From: Betaproteobacteria bacterium
Lineage (GTDB): Bacteria; Pseudomonadota; Gammaproteobacteria; Burkholderiales; SG8-41
Assembly (NCBI GenBank): GCA_003820645.1
Contig: RPOR01000004.1
Span: 70,388 to 102,853 of the forward strand
Direction of reading: 5' to 3'
Length of the DNA stretch: 32,466 nt
The position numbers and the translations under genes are program-made. Shown in pieces: positions 27,629-32,466 of this stretch. Position 1 is the first letter of the stretch; each line of letters begins with the position of its first letter. The notes beneath the pieces were generated by a model. It made no database searches. It was not told where the DNA came from and saw nothing but the letters and a program-made list of their open reading frames with translations.

Positions 27629-28045
27629 CTAGCCTCCTACCAGGCGGTGGACAAATGTCGTCGCAATCGGCAACTTCGCCGCCGCAAGGCGAAATGCCTC
27701 TTTGGCGATGATTTCGTTGACGCCGTCCATTTCATACAAAACCTTGCCCGGCTGAATCTCGGCAACCCAGTACTCCGGGTTTCCCTTGCCGTTGCCCATG
27801 CGCACTTCAGCCGGTTTCCGGGAAATCGGCTTGTCCGGGAAAATGCGGATCCAGATCCGGCCGCCGCGCTTGATGTGCCGCGTCATTGCACGGCGCGCTG
27901 CCTCAATCTGGCGGGCGGTCAGGCGACCACGGCCGATCGCCTTGAGTCCGTATTCGCCGAAACTCACCTTGTTGCCGCGAGTCGCAACGCCGGTATTCCG
28001 GCCCTTTTGCTCCTTGCGGTATTTACGCCTGGCTGGCTGTAGCAC
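27629..28045 (-). CDS. rplP: Ribosomal protein uL16 (GTG start inside rpsC)
   Basis: A 138-residue large-subunit protein near the A site, needed for late assembly. Marks are [49 protein letters not shown] and [10 protein letters not shown]. The start is GTG at 28045, giving the standard N-terminus; ACAGGAGC lies about five bases upstream. The first 23 bases overlap the end of rpsC. A frame opening at 28132 would add 29 unrelated residues and is rejected. The last codons (GTA GGA GGC) double as the rpmC ribosome site. Confidence 0.97.
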   Translation of the reverse strand: MLQPARRKYRKEQKGRNTGVATRGNKVSFGEYGLKAIGRGRLTARQIEAARRAMTRHIKRGGRIWIRIFPDKPISRKPAEVRMGNGKGNPEYWVAEIQPGKVLYEMDGVNEIIAKEAFRLAAAKLPIATTFVHRLVGG

Positions 28046-28778
28046 GTTTTGCTCCTGTCTTTGCAGTTGTCCGCCGCGGCTTGCGTGCGGGCGGAGGTGC
28101 CGGCTCCTCAGCTGGCGCGGATAATTGGGCAAGCCCCGGGTGTTCGTTCTTGCCGATCACTTCGCCCTTGAACACCCAAACCTTGACCCCGATGACGCCG
28201 TAGCTGGTCTTCGCTTCGGAAAATCCGTAGTCGATGTCCGCACGCAGGGTATGCAAAGGCACGCGTCCTTCGCGATACCACTCGGTCCGCGCAATCTCGA
28301 TACCATTTAGCCGGCCGGCACTCATGATCTTGATCCCCTGTGCGCCAAGTCGCATCGCATTGGTGATGGCCCGCTTCATCGCGCGCCGGAACATGATCCG
28401 CTTCTGCAACTGCTGGACGATCGAGTCTGCAATAAGTTGCGCATCGAGTTCGGGTTTGCGTACTTCCTCGATATTCACATGCACCGGAACACCGAGCATC
28501 TTCTGCAGGTCAGCCTTCAGGCGTTCGATGTCTTCGCCCTTCTTGCCAATCACCATGCCGGGACGGGCACTGAACACCGTAATCCGCGCATTTTTCGCCG
28601 GACGCTCGATGACGATGCGCGACACGGCTGCCTGTGACAGCCGCTCCTTGAGATATTCGCGGACCCTGATATCTTCGAGAAGCATGCCCGCGAAGTTCTT
28701 GTTGTTCGCGTACCAGCGCGAAGCCCAGTTCCGGTTGAACGCCAGACGGAACCCGGTCGGATGAATTTTTTGGCCCAT
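28023..28778 (-). CDS. rpsC: Ribosomal protein uS3 with Pro/Ala/Lys-rich tail
   Basis: A 251-residue small-subunit protein at the mRNA entry tunnel, with helicase-related function. The KH domain has [16 protein letters not shown], and the C-terminal domain has [17 protein letters not shown] and [13 protein letters not shown]. About 32 residues after the core ([13 protein letters not shown] onward) form a low-complexity tail; E. coli S3 has 233 residues in all. Such tails are common in Betaproteobacteria. The 3' end overlaps rplP. Confidence 0.98.
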   Translation of the reverse strand: MGQKIHPTGFRLAFNRNWASRWYANNKNFAGMLLEDIRVREYLKERLSQAAVSRIVIERPAKNARITVFSARPGMVIGKKGEDIERLKADLQKMLGVPVHVNIEEVRKPELDAQLIADSIVQQLQKRIMFRRAMKRAITNAMRLGAQGIKIMSAGRLNGIEIARTEWYREGRVPLHTLRADIDYGFSEAKTSYGVIGVKVWVFKGEVIGKNEHPGLAQLSAPAEEPAPPPARKPRRTTAKTGAKRATASQA

Positions 28779-28781
28779 ATA

Positions 28782-29120
28782 TTATTTCCTTCCGTCGCCG
28801 ACGGTGACAAAAACGTGGCACGTCGGTTTCAAAATGCGTACGCCCCGACCTTTTGCTCGCGACGAGAAGCGCTTCATTACCGGGCCCTTTTCCACGCAAA
28901 TATGCGTGATCTTGAGTTCATCGATATCAGCGCCGTCATTGTGCTCGGCATTGGCGATCGCGGATTCAAGCACTTTCCGGATGATCACGGCACCCTTTTT
29001 GGGCGAAAAATTAAGAATATTGAGCGCGTTCTCGACGGTCTTGCCGCGGATCAAGTCCGCAACCAGACGCCCTTTTTGCGCCGAGAGCCTGACGCCGTGC
29101 AGTTTTGCTGTGGTATTCAT
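28782..29120 (-). CDS. rplV: Ribosomal protein uL22
   Basis: A 112-residue large-subunit protein whose long beta-hairpin lines the exit tunnel. Marks are [21 protein letters not shown], seen in [17 protein letters not shown], and the hairpin [14 protein letters not shown], where macrolide-resistance changes occur in other species; no such change can be judged here. It lies between rpsS and rpsC, three bases from the latter. Confidence 0.98.
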   Translation of the reverse strand: MNTTAKLHGVRLSAQKGRLVADLIRGKTVENALNILNFSPKKGAVIIRKVLESAIANAEHNDGADIDELKITHICVEKGPVMKRFSSRAKGRGVRILKPTCHVFVTVGDGRK

Positions 29121-29131
29121 TTCGATTTACC

Positions 29132-29446
29132 TTACTTGGCCGCCGGAGTAGGGGCGGCCTTCTTGTCACCGGTCGCTGATGCGCCACCGGCTTTCGAATG
29201 CCCCTTGAATACTCGCGTATGGGCGAATTCACCCAACTTGTGGCCAACCATGTTTTCGGTCACATAAACCGGCACGTGCTGTTTGCCGTTGTGCACGGCG
29301 ATTGTCAGGCCGACGAAATCCGGAAGTATCGTGGAACGCCGCGACCAAGTCTTGATCGGACGCTTGTCAGAGCCAGCCCGCGCGGTCTCCACCTTTTGCA
29401 TCAGATGGTGATCAACGAACGGACCTTTTTTTATGGAACGTGACAT
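29132..29446 (-). CDS. rpsS: Ribosomal protein uS19 with short Ala/Lys tail
   Basis: A 104-residue small-subunit head protein; the usual length is about 92. The core is standard: [40 protein letters not shown] and [15 protein letters not shown]. The C-terminal end ([20 protein letters not shown]) is low-complexity and about 12 residues longer than in E. coli. It lies nine bases after rplB. Confidence 0.98.
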   Translation of the reverse strand: MSRSIKKGPFVDHHLMQKVETARAGSDKRPIKTWSRRSTILPDFVGLTIAVHNGKQHVPVYVTENMVGHKLGEFAHTRVFKGHSKAGGASATGDKKAAPTPAAK

Positions 29447-29455
29447 CTCTACCCC

Positions 29456-30289
29456 TTAAGCCGTGGCTTTCGCATTACGGCGACGAATGATCATGCCGCT
29501 AGTGCGTTTGTTCTTGCGCGTCTTGTAACCTTTGCACATGACGCCCCAGGGACTCACCGGGGCCTGCGCTGCTGCCGTCCGGCCCTCGCCGCCGCCGTGC
29601 GGATGGTCAATCGGGTTCATCGCAACACCGCGCACCGTAGGACGAATGCCGCGCCAGCGCACGCGGCCGGCCTTACCTATCGACTCCAGCGAGTGCTCTT
29701 CATTGCCGACCTCGCCGATAGTGGCACGGCAGTTCACGTGAACTTTACGGATCTCTCCGGACCGCAGCCGCAATTGCGCGTATTCGCCCTCACGAGCCAG
29801 CAATTGAATCGAAGTTCCGGCAGCACGCGCAAGTTGGGCGCCCTTGCCGGGGAGCATTTCCACACAGCAAATGGTGGTGCCAACGGGGATGTTCTTCAGC
29901 GGCAGCGCATTACCCGGCTTGATCGGAGCCTCGGCCCCGGAAATCACCTGCATGCCGGCACTGAGCCCGCGAGTGGCAATGACATAGCGTCGCTCGCCAT
30001 CAGCGTAGCACAGCAACGCCAGATGCGCGCTGCGGTTAGGATCGTATTCGATCCGCTCCACTTTCGCCGGAATGGCATCCTTGTTGCGCTTGAAGTCGAC
30101 TGCACGATAATGCTGCTTATGCCCGCCGCCATGATGACGCATCGTAATGCGACCGTGCGCATTGCGCCCCGATTTCTTCGACTGCCTTTCGACCAGACTG
30201 GCAACCGGTTTGCCCTTGTGCAGGCCCGGGGTAACAACCTTGACCAGACCGCGACGGCCCGGAGAAGTCGGTTTGACCTTGATCAGCAT
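29456..30289 (-). CDS. rplB: Ribosomal protein uL2
   Basis: A 277-residue protein essential for subunit joining and peptidyl-transferase activity. Marks are [25 protein letters not shown] and [14 protein letters not shown], which includes the conserved histidine (His229 in E. coli) near the catalytic centre. Length is within the family range. The ATG shares one base with the rplW stop (TAATG), so translation is probably coupled. Confidence 0.98.
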   Translation of the reverse strand: MLIKVKPTSPGRRGLVKVVTPGLHKGKPVASLVERQSKKSGRNAHGRITMRHHGGGHKQHYRAVDFKRNKDAIPAKVERIEYDPNRSAHLALLCYADGERRYVIATRGLSAGMQVISGAEAPIKPGNALPLKNIPVGTTICCVEMLPGKGAQLARAAGTSIQLLAREGEYAQLRLRSGEIRKVHVNCRATIGEVGNEEHSLESIGKAGRVRWRGIRPTVRGVAMNPIDHPHGGGEGRTAAAQAPVSPWGVMCKGYKTRKNKRTSGMIIRRRNAKATA

Positions 30290-30615
30290 TATTTGACCTC
30301 CGCTTCAGCAAAGTTGATTTCCTGGCCTGCTTTGAGACAGACGTAGGCTTTTTTCCACTGGTTGCGTCGGCCGATGAACCGGCCAAAGCGCTTTTCCTTG
30401 CCGCGAACGTTGACGATGCGGACATTCTGGACTTCAACTTTCTCGTCCTTCTTGCTCCACATTGCTTCGACCGCGGCCTTGATTTCCGGCTTGGTCGCAT
30501 CACGCGCGACGCGGAAAACCACCTGATTGTGTTTTTCGGCGACAAACGTGCTCTTTTCCGAAATCACCGGAGCAAGCAGGACCTGGGTCAGCCGTTCGGT
30601 GCTAAATGCGCTCAT
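30289..30615 (-). CDS. rplW: Ribosomal protein uL23
   Basis: A 108-residue protein at the tunnel exit and the docking site for trigger factor. The conserved [11 protein letters not shown] contains the glutamate that contacts trigger factor in E. coli (Glu18). The C-terminal half has [21 protein letters not shown]. The start overlaps the rplD stop (ATGA) and the stop overlaps the rplB start, so it is coupled on both sides. Confidence 0.98.
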   Translation of the reverse strand: MSAFSTERLTQVLLAPVISEKSTFVAEKHNQVVFRVARDATKPEIKAAVEAMWSKKDEKVEVQNVRIVNVRGKEKRFGRFIGRRNQWKKAYVCLKAGQEINFAEAEVK

Positions 30616-31232
30616 GCCAGCAACTCCTCAATCTTGCCCACAGCACCCTTCGTCATCAGTACTTTGCCGTGACGGATCAGGCTGACCGGATCCGCGTGGC
30701 CGACTTCCACCACCATGACGTTGGGCAAATTACGCGACGAGAGCCGCAGGTTCTCGTCAAGGCTGTCGGTAATGATCAGCACGCTGTCCATACCCATGCC
30801 CTGCAGTTTCTGGGCAAGCATTTTGGTCTTGGGTGCATCGACAGTGAACTTGTCGACGACCACAAGACGATCTTCGCGGGCCAGTTGCGACAGGATCGAG
30901 AGCATCCCGGCGCGGTACATTTTGCGATTGAGCTTGTGCGAGTAATTCTCATCGGGCGAGTTGGGAAAGGTCCGGCCACCGCCACGCCACAGCGGGCTGG
31001 AAGTCATGCCGGCGCGTGCCCGCCCGGTGCCCTTCTGGCGCCAGGGTTTCTTGGTCGAATGCTTGACGGTACCGCGATCCTTCTGCGCCCGCGTGGCCAG
31101 CCGTGCGTTGGCAAGATAGGCTGTGACGACCTGATGCACCAGTGCCTCGTTGTATTCGCGGCCGAACGCAGCATCCGATGCCGCCAACTTGGCGGTAGGT
31201 TTGCCCTGCTCGTTGATTACGTTAAGTTCCAT
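30612..31232 (-). CDS. rplD: Ribosomal protein uL4
   Basis: A 206-residue large-subunit protein with a long loop reaching the exit tunnel ([15 protein letters not shown] and [15 protein letters not shown]). The globular part includes [15 protein letters not shown]. In E. coli L4 also represses the S10 operon by acting on its leader; that leader lies before rpsJ and is replaced here by tuf, so the E. coli mechanism cannot apply in the same way. It lies 12 bases after rplC. Confidence 0.98.
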   Translation of the reverse strand: MELNVINEQGKPTAKLAASDAAFGREYNEALVHQVVTAYLANARLATRAQKDRGTVKHSTKKPWRQKGTGRARAGMTSSPLWRGGGRTFPNSPDENYSHKLNRKMYRAGMLSILSQLAREDRLVVVDKFTVDAPKTKMLAQKLQGMGMDSVLIITDSLDENLRLSSRNLPNVMVVEVGHADPVSLIRHGKVLMTKGAVGKIEELLA

Positions 31233-31244
31233 TGCGCACCGCCT

Positions 31245-31931
31245 CTACTTCGCCGTGGCGGCTTTGCCGCCCTGTTTGACTGCCGGAGCGCGTCTTGCAC
31301 GTACCGCCGGGCGAACCATCACGTCGCCACCGCGTGAACCGGGAACTGCACCGCGGATCAGCAGCAGATTCCGCTCTGCGTCGATGCGCACGATTTTCAG
31401 GGACTGCTCGGTTCGCGTCACCGCCCCCATGTGTCCGGGCATCTTCTTGCCGGGAAACACGCGGCCCGGGTCCTGCGCCATGCCGATTGAGCCCGGTTTG
31501 TTATGTGAAACCGAGTTGCCGTGGCTCGCCCGGTTGGACGAGAAGTTATGCCGCTTGATGACGCCGGCAAAACCTTTGCCCTGCGACACACCGGTGACGT
31601 CGACGTACTGGCCAACCTCGAAAATGGTCGCGGCTACCGTAGTTCCGACTTTGAGTTCAGCCAGTTTCTCGGGGGTCACAGGAAACTCCCGCAGCACCTG
31701 TCCGGCCTCGACCCCGGCCTTGGCATAATGCCCCGCCGCGGGCTTGCGCACGCGCGAGGCACGGCGTTTGCCGAACGCCAGCTGCACTGCGGCGTAGCCA
31801 TCGGTCTCGGGCGTCTTGACTTGTGACACGCGGTTATTCGATACATCGACGACTGTCACCGGAATGGTGTCACCGTCGTCGGTGAATATCCGTGTCATGC
31901 CGACTTTGCGGCCGACTAATCCTAAGCTCAT
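31245..31931 (-). CDS. rplC: Ribosomal protein uL3
   Basis: A 228-residue protein that nucleates large-subunit assembly and reaches toward the peptidyl-transferase centre. Marks are [34 protein letters not shown] and [18 protein letters not shown], where the Gln corresponds to the PrmB methylation site (Gln150 in E. coli). The C-terminal tail ([18 protein letters not shown]) makes it about 19 residues longer than E. coli L3. A 91-base structured spacer precedes it. Confidence 0.98.
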   Translation of the reverse strand: MSLGLVGRKVGMTRIFTDDGDTIPVTVVDVSNNRVSQVKTPETDGYAAVQLAFGKRRASRVRKPAAGHYAKAGVEAGQVLREFPVTPEKLAELKVGTTVAATIFEVGQYVDVTGVSQGKGFAGVIKRHNFSSNRASHGNSVSHNKPGSIGMAQDPGRVFPGKKMPGHMGAVTRTEQSLKIVRIDAERNLLLIRGAVPGSRGGDVMVRPAVRARRAPAVKQGGKAATAK

Positions 31932-32022
31932 GTTTTAATTACCTTTTTTAAAAAGGCGCCGACTGCAATTGGCCGGCAATTCCATTCGCGAATCCAGGCG
32001 CCGCAGCGCCGGCTTCACACCG
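31932..32022 (-). promoter_or_regulatory. Hairpin-rich spacer between rpsJ and rplC, possible attenuator
   Basis: On the transcript, GGCGC-TGCG-GCGCC (31997–32010) can form one hairpin and AATTG-CCGGC-CAATT (31967–31981) another. Alternatively GGCGCC at 31997–32002 can pair with GGCGCC at 31955–31960, which is followed directly by five U, like a terminator. The U5 is followed by A6, forming a further small repeat. Control of rplC and later genes by read-through is a possibility, not shown. Confidence 0.4.
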
Positions 32023-32340
32023 TTACAACTTGATTTCTACGTCCACACCCGCGGGCAAGTCGAGCTTCATCAGCGCGTCGACCGTCTTGTCCGTGGGATC
32101 AATAATGTCCATCAACCGCAGATGACTGCGGATTTCCAACTGCTCACGTGAGGTCTTGTTGACATGGGGCGAGCGCAACAGATCGAACCGCTGCTTGCGC
32201 GTCGGCAGCGGAATCGGGCCCTTGACCACGGCACCGGTGCGTTTTGCCGTCTCAACGATTTCCTGCGCCGACTGGTCAATGAGACGATAGTCGAACGCCT
32301 TGAGGCGTATGCGTATTTTCTGACTTTTCAGGGCAGCCAT
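32023..32340 (-). CDS. rpsJ: Ribosomal protein uS10
   Basis: A 105-residue small-subunit protein that also acts as NusE in transcription antitermination. Marks are [21 protein letters not shown], split as [15 protein letters not shown], then [19 protein letters not shown] and [17 protein letters not shown]. It begins three bases after the tuf stop, so it is expressed with tuf; the S10 block thus starts upstream of the window. Two extra N-terminal residues relative to E. coli are seen. Confidence 0.98.
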   Translation of the reverse strand: MAALKSQKIRIRLKAFDYRLIDQSAQEIVETAKRTGAVVKGPIPLPTRKQRFDLLRSPHVNKTSREQLEIRSHLRLMDIIDPTDKTVDALMKLDLPAGVDVEIKL

Positions 32341-32343
32341 TTT

Positions 32344-32466
32344 TTACTCGATCACCTTTGCCACGACGCCGGCGCCGACGGTCCGGCCACCCTCGCGGAT
32401 GGCAAAACGCAGCCCCTCTTCCATCGCGATGGGCTGAATCAGCGCCACCGTGATCGAAATGTTGTC
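32344..32466 (-). CDS. tuf: Elongation factor Tu, C-terminal 40 residues (5' part outside window)
   Basis: The frame is open to the window edge and ends in TAA three bases before rpsJ. It encodes the end of domain 3: [38 protein letters not shown] and a final VIE. EF-Tu brings aminoacyl-tRNA to the ribosome. The location just before rpsJ is the usual one for one tuf copy in Betaproteobacteria; a second copy may exist elsewhere. Cut by the window edge, not truncated. Confidence 0.97.
   Translation of the reverse strand, partial: DNISITVALIQPIAMEEGLRFAIREGGRTVGAGVVAKVIE

Noticed and set aside
28046-28132. Longer N-terminus for L16 reaching 28132
   Set aside because: It would add 29 residues unrelated to L16 and read through rpsC. 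The GTG at 28045 gives the standard start with a good ribosome site.

Overview
The window is a GC-rich stretch of a betaproteobacterial chromosome. The evidence is the gene orders uvrA / MFS / ssb, fmdB–DUF502–aspS and secY–infA–rpmJ–rpsM, together with betaproteobacterial-type protein sequences. Ribosomal protein S4 is the four-cysteine zinc form, which from memory fits Nitrosomonadales or Rhodocyclales better than Burkholderiales. I see no tRNA or rRNA gene, insertion sequence, phage gene, CRISPR array or attachment site, and no gene-free stretch longer than about 200 bases.

Left part (1–6250). The end of an OmpR-type response regulator is followed by an overlapping TctE-like sensor kinase. 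This converges, with a tail-to-tail overlap, on an Atm1-type ABC exporter. A divergent gene encodes a YcfJ-like glycine-zipper envelope protein. Its stop codon abuts that of an endonuclease/exonuclease/phosphatase-fold protein, which follows nadA (quinolinate synthase).

Middle part (6366–18182). One minus-strand cluster runs fmdB, DUF502 membrane protein, aspS, a secreted barnase-like ribonuclease, a barstar-like inhibitor and nudB (folate pathway). The last three genes are joined by ATGA stop/start overlaps. The AspRS carries a residue signature of the non-discriminating type. Then come ackA (plus strand), ssb and an MFS transporter (minus), and divergent uvrA, whose stop overlaps the start of a glycerate 2-kinase. 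A 13-bp perfect bidirectional terminator closes this part.

Right part (18204–32466). All genes are on the minus strand. Transcription enters from the right with tuf (partial) and runs through the S10 block (rpsJ to rpsQ), the spc block (rplN to rpmJ, with secY and infA) and the alpha block (rpsM to rplQ). Promoter-like sequences sit exactly at the classical S10/spc and spc/alpha boundaries. The genes supply ribosomal proteins of both subunits, the Sec translocon channel, initiation factor IF1 and the RNA polymerase alpha subunit. Oddities include a 50-residue Lys/Ala-rich N-terminal extension on L5, a TTG start on secY, a GTG start of rplP inside rpsC, and a hairpin-rich, attenuator-like spacer between rpsJ and rplC.

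I found no clearly unprecedented system. The most notable accessory feature is the RNase–barstar pair embedded between aspS and nudB.
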